Shown one piece after another: positions 10,221-20,567 of a DNA stretch of 64,000 bases. Both the position numbers and the translations under genes were made by a program. The notes beneath the pieces are model-generated. The model did not search any database and had not been told where the DNA came from. It saw only the letters and a program-made list of their open reading frames with translations. The stretch comes from Actinomyces ruminis (GTDB lineage Bacteria; Actinomycetota; Actinomycetes; Actinomycetales; Actinomycetaceae): the NCBI RefSeq assembly GCF_002154335.2, contig NZ_MTPX02000041.1:1-64000 (forward strand), read 5' to 3'. Positions within the stretch are counted from its first letter, which is position 1; each line of letters begins with the position of its first letter.

Positions 10221-11249
10221 ATGTCTGAGCAGGCAGTGTCCGGGACCGTGGGGCGCCGTCCAGGGATGATGGACGTCGCCCGCCTGGCGGGCGTCTCCCA
10301 CCAGACCGTCTCGCGTGTCATCAACCGCCCGGAATCCGTCCGCCCCGCCACCCTGGCGAAGGTCCGGGCCGCCATCGATCAGCTCGGTTACCGGCCCAAC
10401 CTGAACGCCCGCGCCCTGGTCACCGACTCCACCCGCATGATCGGCGTGGTTACCACCGGCTCCCACTTCCAGGGGCCCGCCTCCACCACCGCCGCCATCG
10501 AGGTTGCCGCCCGGCAGGCTGGCTACGCCACCCTCGTCACCGCCCTCAAGCGCGAGAGTGACGATGCGGAGAAGGAGATTCGCGACGTCTTCGATTTCCT
10601 GATCGAGCGCGGTGTGGACGGCATCATCGCCGTCGCCCCACAGACCTGGATCGCCACCTCGGCCGAGCGCGTCACCCGGACGGTACCGCTCGTCGTCGTC
10701 GCCGACGGTCTGGCACCTAGCGAGCGCATTCATGTGGTCTCGGTCGACCAGGAACTGGGCGCCCGTATGGCGGTGGGGCACCTGCTAGGGCTCGGTCGAA
10801 AGCACATCGCGCACCTCGCGGGTCCGCCGGACTGGTACGACGCCCTGGCCCGCGCTCGCGGCTGGCGGTCCGCCCTCGAGGATGCCGGGCAGGAGGCGCC
10901 GGCGATGCTGACGGGGGACTGGAGCGCCGAGCGCGGCTACGAGGTCGGCACCGAGATGGTGGCCCGCGGCCTGCCCGACGCCGTGTTCTGCGCCAACGAC
11001 CTGATGGCTCTCGGCATGTTGGCGGCACTGCGCGACCAGGGGGTGCGCGTGCCCGAGGATGTCGCCGTGGTGGGATTCGACGACACCGCCGGTACCGCCT
11101 TCTTCTGTCCGCCGTTGACGACGGTGCGCCAGCCCTTCGACGAGCTCGGCGTGCTGTGCATGGAGGTGCTTTTGCGCGCCATCGACGGCGAGGCGGGCAC
11201 CACCCACTCGATCTCGCCAACCCTGCGCGTGCGCCGCTCCAGTTGCTGA
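10221..11249 (+). CDS. LacI-family transcriptional regulator (LacI-3)
   Basis: A 342-residue regulator with the LacI helix-turn-helix (MMDVARLAGVSHQTVSRVI at about residues 16-34) and the hinge GYRPNLNARALVT, followed by a full sugar-binding effector domain. The ATG at 10221 lacks a clear ribosome binding site. The in-frame ATGs at 10266 and 10269 sit directly before the helix-turn-helix and cannot be excluded. It lies 23 bp after the epimerase gene and is probably the last gene of the arabinose operon. Confidence 0.88.
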   Translation: MSEQAVSGTVGRRPGMMDVARLAGVSHQTVSRVINRPESVRPATLAKVRAAIDQLGYRPNLNARALVTDSTRMIGVVTTGSHFQGPASTTAAIEVAARQAGYATLVTALKRESDDAEKEIRDVFDFLIERGVDGIIAVAPQTWIATSAERVTRTVPLVVVADGLAPSERIHVVSVDQELGARMAVGHLLGLGRKHIAHLAGPPDWYDALARARGWRSALEDAGQEAPAMLTGDWSAERGYEVGTEMVARGLPDAVFCANDLMALGMLAALRDQGVRVPEDVAVVGFDDTAGTAFFCPPLTTVRQPFDELGVLCMEVLLRAIDGEAGTTHSISPTLRVRRSSC

Positions 11250-11645
11250 CGTGGCTGCCTGCGGGATAGCTGCCCGGGATGCGCTGCCAGGCATAGCGCT
11301 CCGCCAGACCTCGCAGTACGGGCGAAGTGTCCGAATCCGGCACGAACACGGTCGTGTGGCCCTTCCCTAAGGACTCGGGTCGCTGGAATCACGCGGTTTT
11401 CGTCCGCCAGCGACGGCTCGGCCGACGGCGTTTATGCCGATCTCGGACATTTGCCGTTGGTGGCGATGAGCCGGCCGGCTCGCGGTGGCGCCAGCGGCAC
11501 CGGGCGAGGGAAGAAGGGTAACGACGCGCACTCATGCATCCAACTCGGATGTTAAGGTTCACATAGCGTATGTGGATGCTTGGGGGCACTAAAAGGTTGA
11601 TATTTAGCCGTTCGGTTCGTGTGTGATTGAAGTTGGCGTCAAGTC
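11250..11645. other. Non-coding stretch without recognised features
   Basis: Roughly 400 bp between LacI-3 and the promoter region of the CUT2 importer. I see no reading frame that resembles a protein family, no tRNA-like fold and no direct repeat. It may be eroded coding DNA. Confidence 0.4.
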
Positions 11646-11700
11646 TTGACAGGTAGAAAGTGAACGTTCACACTTGCGTTGCACGCCGCGTGCGGCGTGC
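11646..11700 (+). promoter_or_regulatory. Promoter/operator region of the CUT2 importer operon
   Basis: TTGACA lies at 11646-11651. The perfect 12-bp palindrome GTGAACGTTCAC follows at 11660-11671, in the place expected between -35 and the start site, and its CG centre is typical of LacI-family operators. A 20-nt near-perfect inverted repeat with 9-bp arms follows at 11681-11700. The ribosome binding site AGGAGGAG of the binding-protein gene comes 37 nt later. The operator reading is inferred from the palindrome and its position. Confidence 0.6.
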
Positions 11701-11751
11701 TGAAACGTAGTGGCTGCGGGCCGCCTGAAGATCTCGAGGAGGAGACTTGCT

Positions 11752-12915
11752 ATGTCCCGACCCCACATCCCGACTCTCTCACGTCGCTCTGCCCTCGCCA
11801 GTGGTGTGACCGCTGCGGTGGCCGCGGCATTGGCCGCCTGCGGCGGGCCCGGGGCGGGCGGAGGAACCGGAAACGACACCGCTGGCAAGGATCCCTCGGA
11901 ACTAAAGATCGGCGTGGCCATGCCCACCAAGTCCTCCGAACGCTGGATCAAGGACGGTAATAACATCAAGGCTCAGCTCGAAGGACTCGGCTATAACGTG
12001 GATCTGCAGTTCGCCGAGGACGACATCCCCACGCAGACCAACCAGATCGACAACATGATCACGCGGGGCGTCAACCTGCTGATCATCGCGCCCATCGACG
12101 GCACCGCGTTGTCGGGGCAACTGGACTCCGCGGGCGAGGCGGGCATTCCGGTCATCTCCTACGACCGCCTGATCCGAGACAACGAGAACGTCAGCTACTA
12201 CACCAGCTTCGACAACTACGACGTCGGCACCCAGATGGGCACATCCCTGCTCATCGGCATGGGCATTCTCGACGCCGACGGCGAGGATGCCGGCCTGTCG
12301 CCGGACGAGCCCTACAACATCGAGCTGTTCGGTGGCTCCCCGGACGACAACAACGCCCCCTTCTTCTTCAACGGCGCTATGGATGTGATCCAGCCTTATA
12401 TCGACAGCGGTGCGCTCAGGGTTAAGTCCGGACAGACGGACTTCGACACCGTGGCCACCATGCGGTGGGATGCCGCTACCGCCCAGTCCCGCATGGACAA
12501 CCTGATCACCTCCACCTACTCCGACGGCAGTCGGGTGGACGGCGTCCTCTCGCCGCTCGACTCCATGTCCATCGGCATCCTCGGCGCGCTCAAGGGCGCC
12601 GGATACGGCACCGACGCACAGCCCTACCCGACGGTGACCGGGCAGGACGCCGAGATCGCGGGGATCAAGTCGATCATGGCCGGAGAGCAGTACTCCACCA
12701 TCTTCAAGGACACCCGCGAACTCGCCGACGCCGCGGTGCAGATGGCCGTGGCGGTGCTCAGAGGCGAGGAGCCCGAGGTCAACGACACCGAGACCTATGA
12801 CAACGGGGTGAAGGTCGTCCCCTCCTACCTGCTGAAATCCGAAATCATCACCAAGGACAACGTCCAGAGTTCCCTCGTGGACACGGGCTACATCACCGAG
12901 GACGAGCTCAAGTGA
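11752..12915 (+). CDS. chvE: Multiple-sugar ABC binding lipoprotein (ChvE/MmsE-like)
   Basis: A 387-residue periplasmic-binding protein of the type I, ribose/xylose-binding fold. It delivers monosaccharides to the CUT2 importer encoded by the next two genes. The N-terminus has [10 protein letters not shown] (Tat-like) and a lipobox ending LAAC. The mature domain starts with [14 protein letters not shown], typical of the ChvE group, and contains IAPIDGTAL and [14 protein letters not shown] ligand-domain motifs. The ATG at 11752 is used because it follows AGGAGGAG; an in-frame GTG at 11710 has no such site. Candidate ligands are xylose, arabinose, galactose or glucose. Confidence 0.9.
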   Translation: MSRPHIPTLSRRSALASGVTAAVAAALAACGGPGAGGGTGNDTAGKDPSELKIGVAMPTKSSERWIKDGNNIKAQLEGLGYNVDLQFAEDDIPTQTNQIDNMITRGVNLLIIAPIDGTALSGQLDSAGEAGIPVISYDRLIRDNENVSYYTSFDNYDVGTQMGTSLLIGMGILDADGEDAGLSPDEPYNIELFGGSPDDNNAPFFFNGAMDVIQPYIDSGALRVKSGQTDFDTVATMRWDAATAQSRMDNLITSTYSDGSRVDGVLSPLDSMSIGILGALKGAGYGTDAQPYPTVTGQDAEIAGIKSIMAGEQYSTIFKDTRELADAAVQMAVAVLRGEEPEVNDTETYDNGVKVVPSYLLKSEIITKDNVQSSLVDTGYITEDELK

Positions 12916-12978
12916 CCGGAATTGCATCGTGGCGCCGGATGCATCGGTGCCCATCCATGACAGGAGTCGGGGCTGAAC

Positions 12979-14517
12979 ATGGCAGCTGACAACATTCTTG
13001 AGATGCGTGGCATCACCAAGCGGTTTCCCGGAGTGGTGGCGTTGGATGACGTCAACTTCGCGGTGGGGCGCGGCGAGATCCATGCCATCTGCGGTGAGAA
13101 CGGGGCCGGTAAGTCGACCCTGATGAAGGTGCTGTCGGGTGTGCACCCGCACGGTACCTACGAGGGGCAGATTCTGCTTGACGGCAAGGAGGTGCGCTTC
13201 TCCGACATCAAGGCGTCGGAGAGCGCGGGTATCGCGATCATCCACCAGGAGCTCACACTCAGCCCGTTCCTGTCCATTGCGGAGAACATCTTCCTGGGCA
13301 ATGAACGCTCGTCCCGCGGTGTCATCGACTGGCACCGTACGAATACCGAGGCGCAGAAGATCATGGCCCGTGTGGGACTGGCGGAGAATCCGGCAACCCG
13401 GGTTCAGGACCTCGGTGTGGGCAAGCAGCAGCTGGTGGAGATAGCCAAGGCCCTGTCCAAGGATGTGCGCCTGCTCATCCTGGACGAGCCCACCGCCGCC
13501 CTCAACGACGACGACTCCGCCCACCTGCTCGACCTGATGCGAGGGCTGCGCGAGCGCGGCATCACCTGCATCATGATCTCCCACAAACTCGGAGAGATCA
13601 GGCAGATTGCCGATTCCACGACGATCATTCGCGACGGGCGCACCATCGCCACACTTGACATGCACCGTGAGGGCGGCGTCGATGAGGACGAGATCATCCG
13701 TCTCATGGTCGGCCGCACGCTGGACCAACGCTTTCCCGATCACGTCTCCCAAGTGACCGGGGAGGCGCTGCGTCTCGACGGCTGGACCGTTCACCACCCG
13801 GCCGATCCGTCGCGCACCGTCGTCGACGGCGCCGACCTGGTGCTCAGGCACGGTGAGATCGTCGGACTCGCCGGCCTCATGGGGGCCGGGCGCACCGAAC
13901 TGGCCATGAGCCTGTTCGGGCGTTCCTGGGGCAGTGAGATCAGCGGCAGGGTCTTCAAAGACGGTCGCGAGATCCAAATCAAGGACGTTGCCTCGGCCAT
14001 AGCCAACGGCATCGCTTACGTGTCGGAGGACCGCAAGCGTTACGGCCTTAACCTCATCGAATCGATCAGGCGCAACGTGTCCTCGGCATCTCCGCGCAGG
14101 TTCTCACGGCGCGGCGTGTTGGATCTGCACCGGGAACGCGCGGTCGTCACCGAGCTGTGCGGTCAGATGGCCGTAAAGGCTCCCACCATCGAGTCCGTGG
14201 TCGGCGGGCTGTCGGGAGGCAACCAGCAGAAGGTTGTGCTCGCCAAGTGGGTGGCCGCCGAACCGGACGTACTCATCCTCGACGAGCCCACCCGTGGCAT
14301 CGACGTCGGCGCCAAGTATGAGATCTACCAGATCATCAACCAGCTCGCGGATGCGGGCAAGGCCGTCCTCGTCATCTCCTCGGAGCTGCCCGAACTTCTG
14401 GGCATCTGCGATCGCATCTACACCCTTTCGGCTGGGCGCGTCACCGCCGACCTGGATCGCGGCGACGCCGACCAGGAGACGCTCATGCGTTATATGACTC
14501 AGATCAAGGAAGACTGA
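12979..14517 (+). CDS. mmsA: Multiple-monosaccharide ABC transporter ATP-binding protein
   Basis: A 512-residue CUT2 ATPase with two fused nucleotide-binding domains. The first has Walker A GENGAGKST at about residue 40, the variant signature LGVGKQQLVE, and Walker B LLILDEPTAAL. The second has a degenerate P-loop (GLMGAGRTE), as is normal for this class, the signature LSGGNQQKV and Walker B VLILDEPTRGID. It energises uptake through the following permease. The spacing to that permease is 3 bp. This is the only sugar-importer ATPase in the window. Confidence 0.94.
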   Translation: MAADNILEMRGITKRFPGVVALDDVNFAVGRGEIHAICGENGAGKSTLMKVLSGVHPHGTYEGQILLDGKEVRFSDIKASESAGIAIIHQELTLSPFLSIAENIFLGNERSSRGVIDWHRTNTEAQKIMARVGLAENPATRVQDLGVGKQQLVEIAKALSKDVRLLILDEPTAALNDDDSAHLLDLMRGLRERGITCIMISHKLGEIRQIADSTTIIRDGRTIATLDMHREGGVDEDEIIRLMVGRTLDQRFPDHVSQVTGEALRLDGWTVHHPADPSRTVVDGADLVLRHGEIVGLAGLMGAGRTELAMSLFGRSWGSEISGRVFKDGREIQIKDVASAIANGIAYVSEDRKRYGLNLIESIRRNVSSASPRRFSRRGVLDLHRERAVVTELCGQMAVKAPTIESVVGGLSGGNQQKVVLAKWVAAEPDVLILDEPTRGIDVGAKYEIYQIINQLADAGKAVLVISSELPELLGICDRIYTLSAGRVTADLDRGDADQETLMRYMTQIKED

Positions 14518-14520
14518 CCA

Positions 14521-15701
14521 ATGTCCAATACATTCTCAACGCTCAAGGGCGCCTTGCGTACGAACCTGCGGCAGGGGGGGCTGGCTATTGCACTCGTTGT
14601 CATCGTGCTCTTCTTCGCGATCGTCACCAATGGCCAGATCCTCTCCTCCCAGAACGTCTCCAACATCATCGTGCAGAACGCCTATGTGTTGGTTCTGGCG
14701 ATCGGCATGCTCTTCGCCATCCTGATGGCCGATATCGACCTCTCGGTCGGCTCGGTCGTGGCGCTGACCGGCGCCGTCGCCGGCGTGGTATCCGTCAACC
14801 ACGGCATGCCCTGGTGGGTCGGGGTCATTGCCGCGCTGATCACCGGTCTACTCGTCGGCATGTGGCAGGGATTCTGGATCGCCTTCGTCGGCATCCCCGC
14901 CTTCATCGTCACGCTCGCCGGCATGCTGATCTTCCGCGGGCTGACCATGATCGTGCTGCACAACCTGTCCATCTCTCCGTTCCCCGGCGGATTCCGGGAG
15001 ATTTCGTCGGGCTACCTCAACGGATTGCTCGGCGGGTACGGGTACGACGTGTTCACGCTGCTGCTAGTCGCCGTCGCGCTTGCTGCGTATGTGTTCTCGG
15101 AGGTGCGCAACCGGCGGCGGTCCATTGCCAACGAGGTGCCCGTCTCTGCCGCTGGGACCTGGATCGCCCGCGTTGTGCTCGTGTGCCTGATCGGCATGGC
15201 CTTCGCTGGAAGATCGCCACCTACAAGGGCACCCCTTACGTGCTGATTATCCTGGCAGCACTGATTCTGCTCTACTCCTTCGTCGCCGGGCGCACCGTCA
15301 TCGGCCGCCAGATCTACGCGATCGGTGGCAATAAGGAGGCTGCGGCGCTTTCGGGCGTCAAGGTGCAGTGGGTGCGCTTCTGGGTGTTCGTCAACAACGG
15401 TGTGCTGTGCGCGCTCGCCGGCATCATCTTCACCTCCAGGCTCAACATGGCCGGCCCCAAGGCCGGCCAGGGCTTCGAATTGGATGCCATCGCCGCCTGC
15501 TTCATCGGCGGAGCGGCCGTCACCGGCGGTGTGGGTACTGTCGTCGGCGCCATCGTCGGTGGGCTGGTCATGGCCGTGATGAACAACGGCATGTCCCTGT
15601 TGGGCGTGGGCATCGACTACCAGCAGGCCATCAAGGGTCTGGTCGTGCTCGGCGCCGTCGCCTTCGACCTGCTCAACAAGCGCCGTGCCGTGACCGCCTA
15701 G
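14521..15701 (+). CDS. mmsB: Multiple-monosaccharide ABC transporter permease (one frameshift)
   Basis: CUT2 inner-membrane permease with about ten hydrophobic segments and the conserved DIDLSVGSVVALTG region near residue 75. The frame breaks between 15206 and 15207 (TTCGC|TGG). One inserted C restores FAWKIATYKG and a 393-residue product, the family length. The C-terminal half continues with TVIGRQIYAIGGNKEAA and AFDLLNKR. It forms the importer with ChvE and MmsA. The single missing C after GC matches the other frameshifts in the window, so the gene is probably functional. Confidence 0.9.
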
Positions 15702-15804
15702 GCGGAGGGCCACGGCAACCGGTCCGAAATGCGGGTGGTGGTGGGCCGGTGTCCCGGTGTCGGGCGCCCACGCCCCCGCCAGAACGACCATGGGTTACTG
15801 CCAC

Positions 15805-15865
15805 AAACACGAGTTCTGGAGATATGCGGCCGCAAGGCACATGCGTATCTCCAGAACTCGTGTTT
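15805..15865. repeat. Long inverted repeat between convergent genes
   Basis: Arms 15805-15824 and 15846-15865 are a perfect 20-bp inverted repeat around a 21-nt centre. The core GAACTCGTG occurs once more at about 15873-15881. It lies between the ends of mmsB and the convergent LacI-4, where a bidirectional terminator would sit. The arms are not GC-rich and lack T-tracts, so a dispersed palindromic repeat element is equally possible. Confidence 0.65.
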
Positions 15866-15926
15866 CAGAGGCGAACTCGTGCATTCGCCGGCCCTGCCAC
15901 TGTCCACTGTGGGAAGCGGAGTGGTG

Positions 15927-16945
15927 CTACCGAGGCGGCGCTGCCGAGTCACGGATGACCAGGCGGGTACTCAGCCGCACGGGCGTGGTGGTCAGCATGG
16001 GGCGGCCGTGGTGATTGTCCACGATCATGCGGACCGCCTCTTGACCCATGCGGAACAGAGGCTGACGCACCGTTGTCAGTCGCGGCGCCGCCCAACCGGC
16101 CATTTCGGTATCGTCGAAGCCGACCACGCTGAAGTCTTCTGGAATGCGCAACCCGGCCTCCCGGACCGCCTCGTAGATACCCAGCGCAGTGGTGTCCGAG
16201 GCGGCGAAGACGGCGGTCGGGCGCTCGCTGTCCGGCAGTGCCAGCAACCGGCGCCCCTGGTGCAGACCGGTCTCGTAGGCGAAGGGCCCGGAGGAGACCA
16301 GGTTTGCGTGTACGGGCAGCGAATGCATCTGCAAAGCGGACAGATATCCCTGGTGACGCTCGCGTGCCGGCACTGAGTCCTCGGGCCCGCCGACCAGGGC
16401 GATGCGCCTGTGACCGAGCTCGATCAGGTACTCGGTGGCGTCCACGCCACCGTTCCAGTTGGTCGCGCCGATGGAGGCGACGCCGCGCTCCTGCTCGCCG
16501 GAGGGGTCGATCATGATCACGGGCAGGCCGATGCGTCTGGCGCTGGCGTGCTGCTCGCGGGTGAGCGGGGAGGTCAACACGATCAAACCGAGGTAGTCGG
16601 TGGCCTTCAGCAGCGTGAACCACTCCGGTTCGAAGGGCACCGGATGCGCACGCTCGGCCGGCTCTGGCGTGTAGGTGGTGTGCAGGGCGACCCCGGCGTC
16701 GAGCGCGGCGGTCGCTGCCCCCTTGAGCACCTCAATGGTGTAGGCGGTGGCGAGATCGTCGGAGACGATTGCTATCGGCGGGTAGGTGCGGGCCGGCGTC
16801 GTCTCCGGGCGCACGTAGCCAGATCCTCGCTGGCGGCCAGGACGCGTTCGCGCGTAGCCGCGGACACGTCGGCGCGGTTGTTCAGCGCCTTGGAGGCGGC
16901 CGACTTGGAAACGCCGGCCGCCGCAGCGACATCGTCCAGGGTCAC
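15927..16945 (-). CDS. LacI-family transcriptional regulator (LacI-4, one frameshift)
   Basis: Regulator of the xylan-esterase module. The helix-turn-helix (DDVAAAAGVSKSAASKAL) lies in one frame and the effector domain (from about VRPETTPAR) in another. On the + strand, one C is missing between 16820 and 16821 (GCC|AGATC). Restoring it gives LGYVRPE and a 339-residue LacI protein. The start is uncertain. GTG at 16945 directly precedes the helix-turn-helix but lacks a ribosome binding site. GAGGGGAG lies better placed for an upstream GTG that would need a second missing base. The gene follows the esterase gene on the same strand. Confidence 0.85.
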
Positions 16946-17007
16946 TCGCTGCGAGATTCCACGTCTGCTCCCCTCAGAATCGTCCGTGCCCGTGTGCTTA
17001 CCGGAGG

Positions 17008-18015
17008 TTAACAGGACTGCTCAAGGTCCTGTCGCAGTGCGGTGAGCCAAGCCACCTGCTCGCGCCACTGGTATGACTCACCGCCCTCGTGTCCGTTGAA
17101 GGGGTAGACCCGGATCTCCGGGTGCGCCGGGGCCGGGGTGGCCGCCTGCCCCCACCGGTTGCGGGCGGCGAAGACGGTAGACGGCGGACAGGTGGTGTCC
17201 ATCAGTCCGGTGGAGAACAGGGCCGGGCAGGTTGCCCGGGCTCCCAGCAGCGCGCCGTCGAAGTAGGTGAGCGTGTGGTGCGCCTGCTCCACCTCGTCGC
17301 GGTGCACGGCCAGGTAGCCGACAATATCGGCATAGGGCGGATCATCCGTCAGCCCGATCGCGCGGGTCGGGGCGCACATGAACGGCACATCCGGCATGGC
17401 GGCAATGACTCGGTGGTTCAGACCGGCCGCGGCAATGGCCATGCCGCCGCCCTGCGATACGCCGGTGACGGCGATCCGGGCGGCATCCACTTCCGGCAGG
17501 ACCGCGGCGGCTTCGACGGCGTGGTGAGCGTCCACGAACAGCCGCCGGTACAGGTATTCCTCGGGCGACTGCAGCCCGTGAGTGGCGAAGCCGGCTGCGG
17601 CCGGACCGGTGCCGTGTGGGTCGGGCGTGTCGCCCCCGGAGCCCCAGTGCGAGCCCTGCCCGCGGGTGTCCATCACCAGGTGGGCGTAGCCGGCGGCCGC
17701 CCACACCAGGTTGTCCTGTGGCAGGCCGCGGCCCCCGCCCATGCCGAGGAACTCGACGACGGTGGGCAGTGGACCGGACTGGTCGGCTGGAGTGATCAGC
17801 CAGGCGCGGATGGGATCGCCGTCGTAACCGCCGAAGGTGACGTCCTGGACCCGGTGGGTGCGCAGCGGCGTCGTCACGGGGGCCGCGGTGACGCCGGCCG
17901 GGTCGAAGGGGCTCTCGGCGAGTGTGCGCGCCCAGAAGGCGTCAAAGTCCGCCGGTTCGGGAAGCTCGGGAGCGTAGGTCTCGAGCTCGGGCAGCGGCAG
18001 GTCGAAGTAGGCCAT
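17008..18015 (-). CDS. Acetyl xylan esterase (AXE1 / CE7 family)
   Basis: Removes acetyl groups from short acetylated xylo-oligosaccharides. The 335-residue length and motifs fit CE7 enzymes such as Bacillus Cah: the RGQGSHWG motif near residue 117, the nucleophile elbow GVSQGGG near residue 190, the catalytic Asp region GLMDTTCPPST near residue 285, and the catalytic His in NGHEGG near residue 315. There is no signal peptide, so it acts on imported oligosaccharides. It is divergent from the binding-protein operon at 18174 and is followed on its own strand by LacI-4. Confidence 0.92.
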   Translation of the reverse strand: MAYFDLPLPELETYAPELPEPADFDAFWARTLAESPFDPAGVTAAPVTTPLRTHRVQDVTFGGYDGDPIRAWLITPADQSGPLPTVVEFLGMGGGRGLPQDNLVWAAAGYAHLVMDTRGQGSHWGSGGDTPDPHGTGPAAAGFATHGLQSPEEYLYRRLFVDAHHAVEAAAVLPEVDAARIAVTGVSQGGGMAIAAAGLNHRVIAAMPDVPFMCAPTRAIGLTDDPPYADIVGYLAVHRDEVEQAHHTLTYFDGALLGARATCPALFSTGLMDTTCPPSTVFAARNRWGQAATPAPAHPEIRVYPFNGHEGGESYQWREQVAWLTALRQDLEQSC

Positions 18016-18075
18016 GGCGGTTCCTTGCGATGAATGCGTGACTGTCGTGGTGGCGGAGGCCGGCGGCGACCGCAG

Positions 18076-18135
18076 TTGACACGATAATGTGCGCCGCTAT
18101 ACTAAATGTGTCAGACGGATTCGCGAAATATTTCG
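18076..18135 (+). promoter_or_regulatory. Sigma-70-type promoter and palindromic operator
   Basis: TTGACA at 18076-18081 and TATACT at 18098-18103 are 16 nt apart, the best promoter in the window. The perfect 12-bp palindrome CGAAATATTTCG lies at 18124-18135, just downstream of the expected start site, a normal place for a repressor operator. LacI-4, encoded nearby, is the likely binder. The CGAAA/TTTCG half-sites resemble operators of xylose-related LacI regulators. Confidence 0.7.
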
Positions 18136-18173
18136 GTCAGCCTGATCGGACGCGTCCGTATCCGGAGGTTTCA

Positions 18174-19498
18174 ATGATGAAGCTATGCGCTCACCACCCC
18201 CATCCCACCCGTTCCCGCCGTCGCCGTGTTGCCGGAGTGATGGCCGGCGTGCTGACCGCATCGCTGGCGCTGGCTGCCTGTGGCGGCGGAACCAGCGGCG
18301 GGGGAGACGACAACACTCTTACCCTGTGGCACAACGCGACCACAGGCCCCGGTTCGGAGTATTGGGAGACCATTGCCTCCGAATTCGAGGCCTCGCACGA
18401 GGGTGTCACGGTGGAGGTCCAGGCCATCCAGAACGAGGACCTGGACGGCAAGCTGCAGACGGCGCAGAACGCCGGCGAGGGGCCCGATGTCTTCCTCGCT
18501 CGCGGCGGCGGCAAGCTGCGCGACATGGTCGATGCCGGACTCATCCTCGACATCTCGGACATGATCGACGAGACCGTGGCCGCTGAGGTACCCGAGGGCG
18601 CCTTCTCCGCCTACACGATCGATGACGGCGTCTACGCCATGCCCACCTCGCTCCAGCCCGGTGGCATCTACTACTCCAAGGACCTGTTCGACGCCGCGGG
18701 CATCACCGAGGAGCCGACCACGATCGCGGAGCTGTCCGACGCGGTGGCCAAGCTCAAGGACTCCGGTACCTCGCCCATCGCCCTGGGCGCCAAGGACGCC
18801 TGGCCGGCCGCCCACTGGTACTACTTCTTCGCCCTGCGCGAGTGCAGCCAGGACGTGCTGGAGACCTCACTGTCCGAGCTGGAGTTCTCCGACCAGTGCT
18901 GGGTCGACGCCGGGCAGGACCTGGCCGACTTCGCCGGCACCGAGCCCTTCAACAGCGGCTTCCTGACCACCTCCGCCCAGCAGGGCGCCGGCTCCTCGGC
19001 CGGCATGGTGGCCAACCACCAGGCCGCCATGGAGCTCATGGGCACCTGGAACGTCGGTGTGATCGCCTCGCTGACGCCGGATGAGCAGCCGCTGCCCGAC
19101 CTGCGCTGGTTCCCCTTCCCGGCCGTCGAGGGCGGCGAGGGCGACCCGACCGCCATCATGGGTGGCGTTGACGCTACGCCTGCTCCTCCACCGCCCCGGC
19201 CGAGCTGTGTGCCGAGTTCCTCAACTTCTTCATGAGCGAGGAGAACCAGGAGGCCTACGCCGACGCCTTCGAGACCATCCCCGTCAACGAGAAGGCGCAG
19301 GACGTGGTTACCCAGGAGGCGCTGCTCCCGCAGGTGGAGGCCAACAACGACGCCGCCTACTCCCAGGTGTGGCTGGACACGTCCCTGGGGCAGAACATCG
19401 GCAACGCGCTCAACGTCGCGGTGGTCGACATGCTGGCGGGCAAGGGCGACGCTCAGGGCATCGTTGACGCCATGAGCGCGGCCGCCGCCAAGGAATAG
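18174..19498 (+). CDS. ABC sugar-binding lipoprotein (CUT1; one frameshift)
   Basis: Family 1 extracellular solute-binding protein that feeds the permeases at 19588 and 20564. It has an Arg-rich N-terminus and a lipobox ending LALAAC. ATG at 18174 (or 18177) follows GGAGG. The frame breaks at 19174/19175 (GACGC|TAC). The intact paralogue at 23925 reads GAC-GGC-TAC here, so one base is missing. Restored length is 441 residues. From about residue 170 onward the protein is nearly identical to that paralogue. The promoter and operator at 18076-18135 lie upstream. Xylo-oligosaccharides are the inferred ligand because of the esterase and GH3 neighbours. Confidence 0.88.
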
Positions 19499-19522
19499 TT
19501 CCCCTCAACTCCCCAACCAGTC

Positions 19523-19564
19523 GGCCGCGGCGCGCCAGGACACGCCTTCGGGCGCGCCGCGGCC
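19523..19564 (+). terminator. Perfect 14-bp hairpin between binding-protein and permease genes
   Basis: Arms 19523-19536 and 19551-19564 pair perfectly around a 14-nt loop. There is no T-tract. The position suggests partial termination or 3'-end protection, giving more binding protein than permease. Confidence 0.65.
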
Positions 19565-19587
19565 CACTCACGAAACGAGACCCGCAC

Positions 19588-20567
19588 ATGACAGCAGCAA
19601 CTTCAGCGCCTGCCGGCGGCGCCACCGCCGTCAGGCGGTCCAAGAAGAGGAAGAGCCCCAGCTCCTTGTCCTGGCGGGACCGGGTGGAGATCACCGCCCT
19701 GTCTGCTCCCGCCGTCATCATGTTCCTGACCTTCGTCATCCTGCCGGTGATCATGGCCGCCTACTACGGCTTCTTCAAGTGGAAGGGCTTCGGCGTCCCC
19801 ACCAACTTCGTCGGCTTCGAGAACTACCGCACGATCCTGACCGACCCCGAGTTCCACAACGTGCTTCGGCACAACGCCATCGTCGTCTTCGGCTCGCTCG
19901 CCCTGCAGGGCCCCTTCGCCCTGCTCCTGGCGCTACTGCTGAACAAGAAGATGCGCGGCCAGTCGGTCATCCGCGTCCTGATCTTCATCCCCTACGTCAT
20001 CTCCGAGGTCATCGCCGGAACCGCCTGGGGGCTGATCCTGCAGACCGACGGCGCCATGAACGGCCTGCTGCGCAAGCTCGGACTCGGCGCCCTCGCCAAT
20101 GACTGGATCTCCGACCCCAAGACGGCCCTGACGATCCTGTTGTTCATCCTGACCTGGAAGTACGCCGGCTTCGCGGTCATCATCTTCCTGGCGGGTATGC
20201 AGGGCATTCCGGAGGAGCTGACCGAGGCCGCCAAGGTCGACGGCGCCTCCTACTGGCAGATCCAGCGCAAGATCACGATTCCTCTGCTGGGCCCGACCAT
20301 GCGCATGTGGGGCTTCCTGTCCATCATCGGCTCCCTGCAGCTGTTCGACCTGGTGTACATCATCTGGGGACAGTACATCTCCTCCACCGCCGGTACCTCG
20401 ACCATGGCGACCTACATGGTGGTCAACGGGCGCATGAGCGGCAACTACGGCTACGGAAACGCGGTTGCGTGGTGCTCTTCCTCATCTCCCTGGTGATCGC
20501 CCTTACCTATCAACGATTCGTCCTGCGCCGTGACACCGAGGGCGCACTGACCGGGAGCAGCCGATGA
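19588..20567 (+). CDS. ABC sugar permease, MalF/UgpA type (one frameshift)
   Basis: CUT1 permease with a basic N-terminus (RRSKKRKS), six membrane segments and the EAA loop TEAAKVDGASYWQIQ near residue 215. The frame breaks at 20468/20469 (GTTGC|GTG). One inserted C restores NAVAVVLFLISLVIA, the last membrane helix, and a 326-residue protein. The stop codon overlaps the ATG of the next permease (ATGA). It works with the binding protein at 18174. Confidence 0.88.

Noticed and set aside
11902-13977. A 691-codon open frame on the - strand across the CUT2 binding-protein and ATPase genes
   Set aside because: It is antisense to two clear genes in high-GC DNA, has no family features and no ribosome binding site.
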